From NCBI RefSeq assembly GCF_003533305.1, contig NZ_DOEH01000016.1, positions 101,398 through 165,397 on the forward strand: DNA of 64,000 bases, written 5' to 3'. Positions 46,353-55,310 of this stretch are shown here, piece after piece. Source of the DNA: Providencia sp. (GTDB lineage Bacteria; Pseudomonadota; Gammaproteobacteria; Enterobacterales; Enterobacteriaceae). Position 1 is the stretch's first letter. Every line of letters begins with the position of its first letter. The notes under the pieces were generated by a model. It made no database searches, was not told the origin of the DNA, and worked only from the letters and a program-made list of their open reading frames with translations. The translations under genes and the position numbers were made by a program.

Positions 46353-47090
46353 CTATTTCTCGTTCATCACCGTACAAGTCTCGCCTTGGCAGCGAAATGA
46401 TAGTGTCGGCTTTCCACCATAATCATTAATGTAGGTTAGGTAAGGCGTTGATAATGAAGGTGATGGAATGTCTTGAGTTGATTTCGGTGGCACCATTACC
46501 ACCTCAAAGGTACTTTGTTCTGACAGTGTTTTGCTGTTTCCCAGTCCAATTACCGTGAGGTTAAATGGCGTCATATTATTAAGACGATAACCTTTAGTCG
46601 TTTTTGTCAATGTCACTTTATGTGCCCATTTCGTTTCTGATTCGGATAAAATACTGGCAGGGCGATAGAATAATTTAACGCGTGATTGCAATGCAATTTG
46701 CAATGTGTTGCCATCTGTTGATTTAGGTGGTACTTCGCGTAAATTGAAATAAAAAACAGATTCTCTGTCTTGAGGTAATTGACTAAATTCTGGCGTAGTA
46801 CTTAACCTTACAAGACTTTTGCTGTTTGGTTCAATACGCTGCAATGGGGGGGTGGCTAGAATAGCCCCTTTGGTTAATTTGTTACCTTGTAAGTCTTCAA
46901 TCCAACTTTGGGCTAAATACGCTTCTTCTGGGTTATCATTACTAATAGTGATATTGATTGATTTTTCTGTGCCTGGAAAAATAATACGTGTTCTATCTAA
47001 CGTGACGGCGCTGTGTGCGCTGATTGATATTAGCGTTGCTATAGAAAGTAATGTTGCTAATAGCCCATGGCGTAAACGTAAATTAAACAT
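46353..47090 (-). CDS. Fimbrial periplasmic chaperone, cluster 2
   Basis: 245 residues with signal peptide near AHSAV. PapD-like: LDRTRIIFPG, TPPLQRIEPNSKSLVRLS, LPQDRESVFYFNLREVPP. It ends with a Cys pair (FRCQGETC), as in PapD and MrpD relatives. It is 77 bases after the usher and is followed by adaptor pilins. It caps and folds subunits in the periplasm. Confidence 0.93.
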   Translation of the reverse strand: MFNLRLRHGLLATLLSIATLISISAHSAVTLDRTRIIFPGTEKSINITISNDNPEEAYLAQSWIEDLQGNKLTKGAILATPPLQRIEPNSKSLVRLSTTPEFSQLPQDRESVFYFNLREVPPKSTDGNTLQIALQSRVKLFYRPASILSESETKWAHKVTLTKTTKGYRLNNMTPFNLTVIGLGNSKTLSEQSTFEVVMVPPKSTQDIPSPSLSTPYLTYINDYGGKPTLSFRCQGETCTVMNEK

Positions 47091-47167
47091 AATTGACCTC
47101 TTAAAACGTTTTAAGTATTTTTAAATAGTGATGACTCTCGTTGAGTCGATAAAATGTAATAGGGTAG

Positions 47168-49678
47168 TTATCGCTGTGTATTGAATGGTAAACATGGCAA
47201 CAGCAACATGTCGGATATCGTATTCAATTTCGCAGGTAACATTAATTCGCATTGAGGCTCTCCACCCCAATAAACCGAAAGTTTTTCTTGAGGAGAAAGC
47301 CCAACCATCCAGGTCACACCTTCTTCACCCACGATCCCCAGCTCTCGGTTCGTGGCATTACGTACACTGGCACCAAAAGGCGGGTTCTTACCATTCGGTA
47401 ACGATAGAATGGCAAATAATTTTTCACCTTTCATGACTGATAAACTGCGATAACCAATGGCGCCTTTCGTCAGCGTGATGTCGGTAGTTGAATCCAACGT
47501 TTCTAAGTTTTCCGGCAACTGACTGGTGTTAATCGAGGCGATAGATTTACGATAACTGCTAATATTCGGGATCACCGCTAATCCAAATCGGTTAGTTTTG
47601 ATTGTGCCGTTATCTAATGGTACGCCCCCGATACCCGGCGTCTCAATTACTAATCGCGTATCTCCGTTTGCACTTCGATGCAAAGCGATACCTTCTTTTG
47701 TTGCTGTTATCCCACTATTCAGTGAGGCGCCAATACTGCGATATTGTTGTGGTACATAGCTCGCATTGGCTGAAATGCTGGCTTGAGACAGATCTTGCGA
47801 ATAATAACCACTGATACTCGATTGACTTTCCATATTTTGACCGTGGTTATATCCCACATTCAGACTATAATTATCCCGATCGTTATACCCGCTATAACCT
47901 ATCGTATGGTTATATTGATTACTTCCTCCTGAGCGAGAATAGGCTTCGGATAATGTCAGGCTATGACCGCTGTATAATGGGATCGTGATATATAAGTTAA
48001 TTGCATCATCTTGATAGCCATTTTCCCGCAGTGTTCTTGTCGCGGATAAGGATAAGTTCGTATTTTGCTGTGATAATCCTGGAATACTGATACTTGTATT
48101 TGCATATAAACCATATTGTGTTTGAGGTTTATTTTGCCAATAGGTACTGTATTGATAATTCAATGAAAGATTAAAATCATTGAAATACTTATTTAAATAA
48201 ATTTGATAATTTTCTTTGGGGGCTCGACTTACATAACCGGTGCGATTTTCATCAACAAACTGGGTTAATGTTCGATAGTCTTTATCTGCAAAGCGATAAC
48301 CTGCGAATGTAATATCGGTGCGTAAATCATCGAAAGATTTCGCATAATTCAATCGATATGAACGTCCTTGTAAATTATCATTTTTAAAACGCGCAAGAGA
48401 CTGAGTGATATCTAACGAAAGGGCACCAAAAGCAAAAAGATCTCGCCCTATACCAACAGCAACAGTTTGATAATCAGCATTAAACTGTGAACCACCATAA
48501 AGTGACCATGCATTCGATAATCCATAAGAAAATTCACCACTGATAACTGGTTTCCCCGTTAAATTGTGTCCGTTATAACGTGTTTTACCTGCAACCAACT
48601 TGTAAATGATCCGGCCTGGACGGGTTAAATAAGGTAATGAGGCTGTATTTAAGCTGAATTTTTTTTCTTCACCATTTTCTTCGCGAACAGTGACATCTAG
48701 TATTCCACGAACACCACTCTCTAGTGTCTGAATACGAAAGGGTCCCGGCGGAACGGTGGTTTCTAAAATAACCCTATCTTTACTGCGCACAATCACGGTC
48801 GCATTAGTATTTGCTACACCGATAATTTCTGGCGCATAACCGACTAATTTGGGTGGCAACATACGGTCATCATTTTCTAATGAAATACCGCTGTACTGCC
48901 AAGACTCAAATACATCGGAATAGAAATAATTTTCGCCAATCGTCAAAATAGACGCGAGATTTTTTAATGATGTATAGAGATATAAGCGGTTAAAATTAAA
49001 ATCATGAGATTTTATTGAATTATGACCACCCTGCTGCTTTTGATAAGTGGTACTATAATCACCACGTAAACGCCAAGCGCCGAGATTAATCCCTGACGTT
49101 CCGTTACTTGATAGATAAATTCGTTTATTACCGCCGGTTTCTTCCGTTATTGAGATATTGGCGTTGTAATCAACAAATGTGCCATTAATGCCTTCTTCCC
49201 ATAGAGTAGGCTGCGTCCAATTAGGATCGCGATATTCCATCCACAACTGTGGGATAGTCAATTTAAGTGATAATGTTGACAGCTCAACTTTTGCTTGAGC
49301 ACCTTCTAAGGCTGATAAATCTAAACACTCGCCATCATGTACAATCGACACTTTTTCCTGAGCTGATCCCTTTAAGCCAATAAGATTAAGCAGGTCAGCA
49401 GGAATACACGTTAATTGCAAAGGCGTTTGAGTATCATTTTCAGGTGTAAAAACAGTAATATCACGAGGTGCGCCTAAGCGCTGCCCGTTAACAAATACGG
49501 TTAGGCTATAATTGCCAGGAGGAACATACCCCGCCACCGAAAATTGGCTCATATCAATATTTTGTATGTCTTCTGTGTCTAATACATCGGTATTAAATTC
49601 TGAGGCATAAGCTGTCCATGCGGAAAAGCTAAGCGCTAGCAAAATAGCTTGCCTAACAATGCTGTGTTTAAAGCTCAT
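47168..49678 (-). CDS. Outer membrane usher, cluster 2 (PapC/MrpC-like)
   Basis: 836 residues with signal peptide near AYASE. N-terminal EFNTDVLDTEDIQNIDMSQF resembles PapC/MrpC, placing cluster 2 in the pap/mrp (pi) group. It contains VPPGPFRIQTL, DRMLPPKLVGYAPEIIGVANTNA, and C-terminal beta-sandwich domains with the usual Cys (QCELMLPAKL and LPCLPF). It assembles and exports the fibre. Confidence 0.94.
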   Translation of the reverse strand: MSFKHSIVRQAILLALSFSAWTAYASEFNTDVLDTEDIQNIDMSQFSVAGYVPPGNYSLTVFVNGQRLGAPRDITVFTPENDTQTPLQLTCIPADLLNLIGLKGSAQEKVSIVHDGECLDLSALEGAQAKVELSTLSLKLTIPQLWMEYRDPNWTQPTLWEEGINGTFVDYNANISITEETGGNKRIYLSSNGTSGINLGAWRLRGDYSTTYQKQQGGHNSIKSHDFNFNRLYLYTSLKNLASILTIGENYFYSDVFESWQYSGISLENDDRMLPPKLVGYAPEIIGVANTNATVIVRSKDRVILETTVPPGPFRIQTLESGVRGILDVTVREENGEEKKFSLNTASLPYLTRPGRIIYKLVAGKTRYNGHNLTGKPVISGEFSYGLSNAWSLYGGSQFNADYQTVAVGIGRDLFAFGALSLDITQSLARFKNDNLQGRSYRLNYAKSFDDLRTDITFAGYRFADKDYRTLTQFVDENRTGYVSRAPKENYQIYLNKYFNDFNLSLNYQYSTYWQNKPQTQYGLYANTSISIPGLSQQNTNLSLSATRTLRENGYQDDAINLYITIPLYSGHSLTLSEAYSRSGGSNQYNHTIGYSGYNDRDNYSLNVGYNHGQNMESQSSISGYYSQDLSQASISANASYVPQQYRSIGASLNSGITATKEGIALHRSANGDTRLVIETPGIGGVPLDNGTIKTNRFGLAVIPNISSYRKSIASINTSQLPENLETLDSTTDITLTKGAIGYRSLSVMKGEKLFAILSLPNGKNPPFGASVRNATNRELGIVGEEGVTWMVGLSPQEKLSVYWGGEPQCELMLPAKLNTISDMLLLPCLPFNTQR

Positions 49679-49752
49679 CCCTTATCCCTTTCTTATTGCG
49701 GCAAAACCACGTTCTCAACATTTTTTCTATCGAGAAAATTCATTGGTATTTT

Positions 49753-50325
49753 TTATTGATAATCGATAAAAAAGCTTACTAGCCCTTGATAATCGCCTGC
49801 CTGTATCGGCATTCCGGTTAATTCTAACTGCATAAAGTAACGTAAAAATAAGGTATCGCCCGCACTGTCACTGCGTAATCCACTGTTAAATAAAGAATAA
49901 TTCTTTCCGGGTGTCAGTGTTTTTTTTTCGCTATCGAGTACTGAAACACCTAATCCTTGAGAAGGGCCTTGTAAGGCAAATGCATCTATATTTTCGGTGC
50001 TTTTACCATCAAAACGGATGGTCCATGTTTTACTGTCGATATTGGAATACACACTGCCGCAATCACGCAGTTCAATCTCGAATGGATGCGTATGTTGTTC
50101 GCGTTGGGCTTTTGTTGATAATCGATTTAATGCAAGGGGCGTAAAATTCACGGTTTGATAACGATTATTCATCACAATTGAGCAGGGCGCAGCTATCACA
50201 CTACCGGCGAGTTGAGTTATTCCTTCATGTTTCATTCCTACTTTTTTTGCCGCAAATGCTGTTTCAAAATTGCTAAAGGACATAAAAATCAGACTGATGA
50301 CGCGGATACGTTGATAGATAGTCAC
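49753..50325 (-). CDS. Minor pilin, cluster 2 (MrpB/PapH-like)
   Basis: 190 residues with signal peptide (cleavage near AFAA). Pilin motifs: AAPCSIVMNNRYQTVNF, RDCGS, YFMQLELTGMPIQAGDYQGLVSFFIDYQ. It lies between the major pilin and the usher, the place of the PapH-like anchor or terminator that ends fibre growth. Function inferred from position. Confidence 0.82.
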   Translation of the reverse strand: MTIYQRIRVISLIFMSFSNFETAFAAKKVGMKHEGITQLAGSVIAAPCSIVMNNRYQTVNFTPLALNRLSTKAQREQHTHPFEIELRDCGSVYSNIDSKTWTIRFDGKSTENIDAFALQGPSQGLGVSVLDSEKKTLTPGKNYSLFNSGLRSDSAGDTLFLRYFMQLELTGMPIQAGDYQGLVSFFIDYQ

Positions 50326-50395
50326 ATTTTTACCTTGTGGGCATTAATTAACCGCCAGTAAAACTGGCAGCTAATTAAGCGATTAACTAAGCGGT

Positions 50396-50947
50396 TTACT
50401 GATAAGTAATACGGAAGTTTGAAATGGCGCTAAACTTGCCTTCAGTAATACCTTTAGCTGCATCAATTGCTTTTGCTAATGCTTTAAAAGTTAATGTGTT
50501 ATCGCCAGTTTGGTTTGCAATACGTGATAACACATCTTGCGCTTTACCAAACTCAAACCCATCAATTGCAATACCTAAGTTATTCACATTACCGGCTGAG
50601 GTTGCTAACAAAGTATTGTTTTTATCTGCGTAGTTTTGGCCCGTAAAAACTAATTCCATTGACTTAACAGGTACAGGTTTTCCTTCCGTATCAGTGACGA
50701 AATTATTAAAATCACAGCCTGTAAATACGATGTCGAAATTAGCTTCTGCCGCGTTACCACTTTCCAATGCTTTGCGAGATAATTGACCAAAATCAACAGA
50801 TTGCTTTAATGATGATTGCTCAATATTACATGGTGTATTTACAACAGACCCTGTGAACGTCACTGTCCCTGAGTTATTCGCCATTGAACTCAATGGCGCT
50901 ACAGACGCCATAAATACAGTTGCGATTGCTAATTTAGATAATTTCAT
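50396..50947 (-). CDS. Major pilin, cluster 2 (MrpA/PapA-like)
   Basis: 183 residues with a clear signal peptide (LSSMA-NNSG). It has a typical TVTFTGSVVNTPCNI, second Cys in FTGCDFN and final strand SNFRITYQ. First structural gene of the cluster, with AAGGAAAT upstream. The Lys/Ala-rich signal and codon choice fit a highly made protein. Confidence 0.9.
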   Translation of the reverse strand: MKLSKLAIATVFMASVAPLSSMANNSGTVTFTGSVVNTPCNIEQSSLKQSVDFGQLSRKALESGNAAEANFDIVFTGCDFNNFVTDTEGKPVPVKSMELVFTGQNYADKNNTLLATSAGNVNNLGIAIDGFEFGKAQDVLSRIANQTGDNTLTFKALAKAIDAAKGITEGKFSAISNFRITYQ

Positions 50948-51057
50948 TTTATTTCCTTAATGTTTAATAGTTTAATTATTTTTTGAAAAAATAGAATTAA
51001 TCTTTGATAAAAGATATTTATTAGTTTTTCACTTACCTAATTTAAATGAATATAGGT

Positions 51058-51092
51058 AAAGTTATAATTGGTTTAAAACCAATTATAACTTT
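51058..51092 (-). repeat. Perfect 17-base inverted repeat between the HTH gene and the major pilin
   Basis: Arms 51058-51074 and 51076-51092 (core GTTATAATTGGTTT) pair perfectly around one central base. It is followed on the minus strand by TTTACC. It could act as an attenuator after the HTH gene or as a protein-binding/recombinase site. No fimbrial recombinase gene is present. Confidence 0.65.
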
Positions 51093-51104
51093 ATCTATTT
51101 CATT

Positions 51105-51431
51105 TTATTTTGAAATTATGGCATTACGTATTTCTTCGAAAAGACAATGAGGCCTAACTTCTAATAATGTCATTAAATAAATAAGTCTTGGGATATCTAT
51201 TATGTTGTTGCCTCTCTCATATCTAGAGATTTGCTGTTGGCTTACTTTTAATTTAATTGCCAAATCTTTTCCTGACATGCCATTTTTTACTCTGTTTTCT
51301 CGAATTATTTTTCCTATAGCTTTATATACTCTAGCTTTATAAATGGATGGGTCATCGTAGTCAATAGAATTTGATGTGCTTGTCTTTATATCATATAGAC
51401 ATAAGTCTATTATTTTAAAATTATCTATCAT
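51105..51431 (-). CDS. MrpJ-like HTH (XRE family) regulator, cluster 2
   Basis: 108 residues with the HTH GKDLAIKLKVSQQQISRYERG, closely matching the cluster 1 HTH gene and the MrpJ family. It lies 157 bases upstream of the major pilin gene in the same direction, unlike mrpJ, which is last in its operon. It likely links fimbrial expression to motility repression (family knowledge). The ribosome-binding site is weak. Confidence 0.82.
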   Translation of the reverse strand: MIDNFKIIDLCLYDIKTSTSNSIDYDDPSIYKARVYKAIGKIIRENRVKNGMSGKDLAIKLKVSQQQISRYERGNNIIDIPRLIYLMTLLEVRPHCLFEEIRNAIISK

Positions 51432-52380
51432 GATTTTTATTGCCTTTTTTATTTTGATTTTATTGCTTTCTGGATTTTCTAGATTTTTTTTAGGTTAGTT
51501 AAATAAAAAATCAATCACTCCTAAAAGTTGTGAATAATAATAGTCAGTTTTTATTTTTTTAAAACCAAAAAAAAACTAAAGAAAATAATTTGTAATTATA
51601 TTGATTAAAATCAAATGGTTACTGCCATTTTACAACTGAGTGTTGTATTTTTTTTGGTGTTATTTTGTATTTTTAATATAAATTAATTCATAAAGTGATC
51701 ATCAAGAAAAGATTTTTAATTTATTCAAGTTGATATTTTGTTGTATTTTATTTGAACTGGATAAGTTTTTTTGAGTATATTAACTTTATGAAGTTTACTG
51801 ATGGCTAATAATTTACCTTTGATGCTATATCGAAATCACGATATTAGGGTTATTTTTGAGCAGCTAATTGTGTAGGAAACAAATTCATCTTTTTGATTTA
51901 TCTTTATCTATTAATTTAACATTAAAAATTCTTAAGTAATTATGTCTATTTGCTTGATTTTTTTTTATTTTTAACGTTAAAATTGACACGTTAATTGAAA
52001 ATAAATTAATGATTACATGAATAGAATTATGAAGAGAGAAATGAAAAGTAACTAACAATTTAGGTTGTTATCTTTAATTATGGAGTGAAAGTGAATGGTA
52101 CTAGGTTAAGATTTATTATTGGCTTTTCTATTCTATATTTTATGATGTACAGTTAGTTAGTGAGGTTTTTTAGGGTTATAGAATAATTCGATAAACTAAA
52201 AATACTTGTTTTTTGTGATACATGTAACCGTATTTGTGATGTCATGTAGATGAAGTGATGTATTTTTGTGTAGCTTCAAGTAACGCTTATTTAGGTCTTT
52301 TATTCTGTATTTCAAAAGACCATTGAAGTAAATATAAAAAATAAATCGATACCAAGTTAGAGGTTGGAGAGAAATTTAAT
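51432..52380. other. AT-rich gap between the cluster 2 HTH gene and the hypF fragment
   Basis: About 950 bases with dense A/T tracts, no frame of convincing length on either strand and no RNA I recognise. It must hold the HTH gene promoter and perhaps H-NS-sensitive DNA, as expected next to a fimbrial locus. Confidence 0.5.
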
Positions 52381-52649
52381 TATCTCTCTCTTTTCTGATC
52401 TCAAGAGTGGGTAATACCTTTGATTGATGCCTAAAATAATAACTTAGGTATTAAGAGGGGGGTAGGGTGAAAAGCGAGATACACATTAGGGTTAAAGGCA
52501 AAATACAGGGGGTTGGGTTTCGACCTTATGTATGGCAACTTGCGCATCAATGCCATTTTAATGGAGATGCATGCAATGATGGCGAAGGGGTGTTGGTTCA
52601 CTTACTTGCTAGCGCTGATATTGCTGAATTTACACAATTGTTAAATCAG
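52381..52649 (+). repeat. Direct repeat, left copy (hypF promoter and 5' end)
   Basis: Aligns without gaps to 60196-60464: by eye about 43 mismatches over 269 bases. Both copies keep the 18-base block AAAATAATAACTTAGGTA and the GTG start at the same offset. The pair brackets fimbrial cluster 3. Confidence 0.9.
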
Positions 52650-52691
52650 CGCATTAAGCCACTTTTAACGAAGTGGCTTTTTTGTATCTAA
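52467..52691 (+). pseudogene. hypF: Truncated hypF (N-terminal acylphosphatase-like domain)
   Basis: 74 residues from a GTG. The first 61 residues match full-length HypF encoded at 60282 at about 52 positions, including GVGFRPYVWQLAHQCH of the acylphosphatase domain. The rest (RIKPLLTKWLFCI) is unrelated because the frame runs into a terminator hairpin. It lacks the zinc fingers, YrdC and Kae1-like parts, so it cannot do the HypF reaction. It could make a short acylphosphatase-like peptide, since it keeps the promoter region and start. Confidence 0.88.
52656..52683 (+). terminator. Intrinsic terminator fused to the hypF fragment
   Basis: AAGCCACTT (52656-52664) pairs with AAGTGGCTT (52671-52679), followed by six T. 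It begins 6 bases after homology to hypF stops and lies inside the hybrid reading frame. Confidence 0.88.
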
Positions 52692-53978
52692 AAGCCAATG
52701 GCGACAAAACAGAATAGAGTTTTTATATTAAGTTTGTTTCTTAGGAAAACCTAATGGATTTCTCAGATAAGTTAACTATATTTAGTATCATATAGTTAGG
52801 CCATGTTTCTATGATAATAAAGGTAAAAGCGTAAAAATATCCAAAGAAGTTCTTAACTATTAAGAAAGCGAAATTGGCATGAATTTGGTGGTCTGATATA
52901 TATACACCCATATCTAGGTATTGAATCCTTTGGTCACTATAGTGTTATTTAGGGGGCGATGATTAAGTGCCAATGTGGGGCTTAGTCAAATTGTAAATTT
53001 TATTTTAAGAGAAAATAAAATTATGGATAGGGATTGAATTTTAACTCAAATTAAAAGAGAGCATAAAAAGCTAGTGTTAGAAATATAAAGATAATATAGA
53101 GAGAATCTGATGATACTTTGATTGGTTGCTATATTTTAGGCATAAAGACAATGCAAGGAACCCCAAGTAAGTATTATTACTAAGCCTTAATATTTTAGTT
53201 TAAGTTAAATTATCTTTTTTAGATATTCTATTATTATTTATTATGCCTACATAATTATTGAATTTTTAAAACTATACTTTTTACTATTAAAACTTAAATT
53301 ATTTATATTTTATGTGGCAGTGCTGTGTCAGTATGATATCCATGGATATGGCAACTTTCACTTTGCATTGTTTTTGTTTTGTAGTTGATTGATATTAAAT
53401 GCAAAAAATGGAATTTAAGCATATGATGGCTTTCGGTATCCAAATGAAACCTTCGCACATCCCACAAGGTTCTCATCCTGTAATTTATGATGTAAAGACC
53501 AATAGTTATATTATTTACCATAATAATAATAGGGCTATTATGCTTAAGAGTTTATTAAGCCACTTATTATTTAATTTTTTTACTTACCCCTTATTTTTTC
53601 TTGAGTTATTTTTAGGAGAGCATACTAACTATCTTTATATGACTAAATTAAGTTTTCAGAAATGGATTTTAAACCTATTTTTTTGATTAAAAGCAATACT
53701 TATTACTATAATAATTGAATGAATATTGTATATACTTTTAGTATGAAATATTTATTACCCGTTGCTTTTTTATCTATTGTTTGTAATGTCCGTTAATTTA
53801 TTCGGATTTTTCTTAACTTCATGATTGACTAATATCATACTTTATTTACTTATATAGATAGAGCTTCATCATATATTGCTAAATAAAAACTAACTACTAC
53901 TATTACACAGTACACATTCATTGTACTCAATAATCGAGTATTAATATTTCATGTAAAACAAATATTAGAGAGACGGCT
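52692..53978. other. AT-rich gap upstream of fimbrial cluster 3
   Basis: About 1.3 kb without a secure gene. A 95-residue frame at 53399-53686 has no good ribosome-binding site and no recognisable domain. A 14-base palindrome (ATATCCATGGATAT) lies at 53336-53349 and a short dyad (TACTC-N7-GAGTA, 53924-53940) just before the pilin gene. It probably holds the cluster 3 control region. Confidence 0.5.
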
Positions 53979-54530
53979 ATGTCATTAATAAAATGTAAAT
54001 TATTTTGTATACCTGCAGCAGTATCACTGCTGATGTTATCCGCCTCGGGTTTTTCCGCCGATGGGACTATTAATTTTACTGGTGAGTTTATTGCGACAAC
54101 GTGTGACATCCAAATTGATAATGGTTCGAATAATAGCGAAATTAATTTGGGGATCCATAACATAAAAGCACTGGCAAATGTTGGGGATTTGACCGCCAGC
54201 AAAATGGTTAATATTTCATTAACGGATTGCCCTGTGCAAAATAAAGATATCAATTTGGAATTTGTGGCCGCCAATACCACATCGGATGGTCTTACCTATA
54301 AGGTAACTGGCACTAACCCGATTTCGACTTCTGATATTGGTATCGCTTTATTTAAAGAAGATGCTCATGCATCACAAATCGTTCCTGCATCAACAATGGT
54401 TCCCGTAACGTTAACTAATGATGTAGGCAGCGCTAAGATTTATGCCTCTTTTAAACGTATTCAGAACAGTGGTCCTCTGCTGGCAGACAAAATCACCGCA
54501 ACAGCAACATTTAATATAAATTATTTATAA
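53979..54530 (+). CDS. Major pilin, cluster 3
   Basis: 183 residues with signal peptide near FSADG. Pilin signatures: GTINFTGEFIATTCDIQ, SLTDCPV and ending ATATFNINYL. First structural gene of a pilin-chaperone-usher-adhesin-pilin operon, the order of type 1-like (gamma) loci. GAGAGACGG precedes the ATG. Confidence 0.9.
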   Translation: MSLIKCKLFCIPAAVSLLMLSASGFSADGTINFTGEFIATTCDIQIDNGSNNSEINLGIHNIKALANVGDLTASKMVNISLTDCPVQNKDINLEFVAANTTSDGLTYKVTGTNPISTSDIGIALFKEDAHASQIVPASTMVPVTLTNDVGSAKIYASFKRIQNSGPLLADKITATATFNINYL

Positions 54531-54587
54531 GGTTTGAGCTGAGCTCTCTATCAAATGGGACTCAGCTATTATTATACAAGGTGTAGT

Positions 54588-55277
54588 ATGTTAAATAGAA
54601 TAAAAATTATCTTACTGATGTTAATTATTTTGGGTGTTGTACAGGTTGCACAGGCTAGTGCGGTTCTTGAGTCTACCCGTGTTATTTATAACGCAAATAA
54701 AAAAGATGCGACGCTAACCGTTAACAATCCTGATGATCAACCTTATTTGATTCAGTCCTGGGTCGGCAATGAAAATTCTGACGCACCTGAAAATAATCCT
54801 CTTTTTATTACCACACCACCACTTTTTCGCCTGGATGCAAAACAATCTAATACATTACGAATTATTTATATGGAAGACAGAGGAAGCTTACCGAAAGATA
54901 AACAGTCTGTTTTTTGGTTGAATGTGAAAGCAATTCCTTCTTCCAATCCGAGTGCGAAAGATACATTGTCAATATCTATCAATACTCGTATTAAGTTATT
55001 TTATACTCCTGATGGTTTATCGCAGGATGCGTTTGATATGGCATTCAAAAAGCTGACATTTTCTATTTCTGGAAATCAACTGACAGTGAAAAACCCGACA
55101 CCTTATTATGTGACCTTGGCAAAATTGGCTGTAGGCAGTCATGAAATTGATAAACCAGGGATGATTGCACCTGAAAGCCTAATTAATTTTATTATCCCAG
55201 ATAATACGACGACTAGGAAAATAAGCTGGAGTGCAATTAACAGTTATGGTGGTGTAACTGAAAATCTAGTCAATTAA
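54588..55277 (+). CDS. Fimbrial periplasmic chaperone, cluster 3
   Basis: 229 residues from the ATG at 54588 (AAGG 7 bases upstream); the frame opens at 54555 without a signal sequence. Signal cleavage near AQASA. PapD-like: LESTRVIYNANKKDATL, TPPLFRLDAKQSNTLRI, LPKDKQSVFWLNVKAIP. It has FimC-like proportions and is followed 33 bases later by the usher. Confidence 0.92.
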   Translation: MLNRIKIILLMLIILGVVQVAQASAVLESTRVIYNANKKDATLTVNNPDDQPYLIQSWVGNENSDAPENNPLFITTPPLFRLDAKQSNTLRIIYMEDRGSLPKDKQSVFWLNVKAIPSSNPSAKDTLSISINTRIKLFYTPDGLSQDAFDMAFKKLTFSISGNQLTVKNPTPYYVTLAKLAVGSHEIDKPGMIAPESLINFIIPDNTTTRKISWSAINSYGGVTENLVN

Positions 55278-55310
55278 TTTGATTTGGTTTAATAAGGCAG
55301 GGTTATAATA

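Noticed and set aside
51058..51092. Invertible promoter element as in mrp or fim
   Set aside because: Only one inverted repeat with a one-base centre and no recombinase (MrpI/FimB-like) gene nearby.
52820..53000. Remnant of an insertion sequence
   Set aside because: I tried several frames in this stretch and found no sustained transposase-like sequence.
53399..53686. 95-residue protein upstream of cluster 3
   Set aside because: No ribosome-binding site and no recognisable domain in an AT-rich region where such frames arise by chance.
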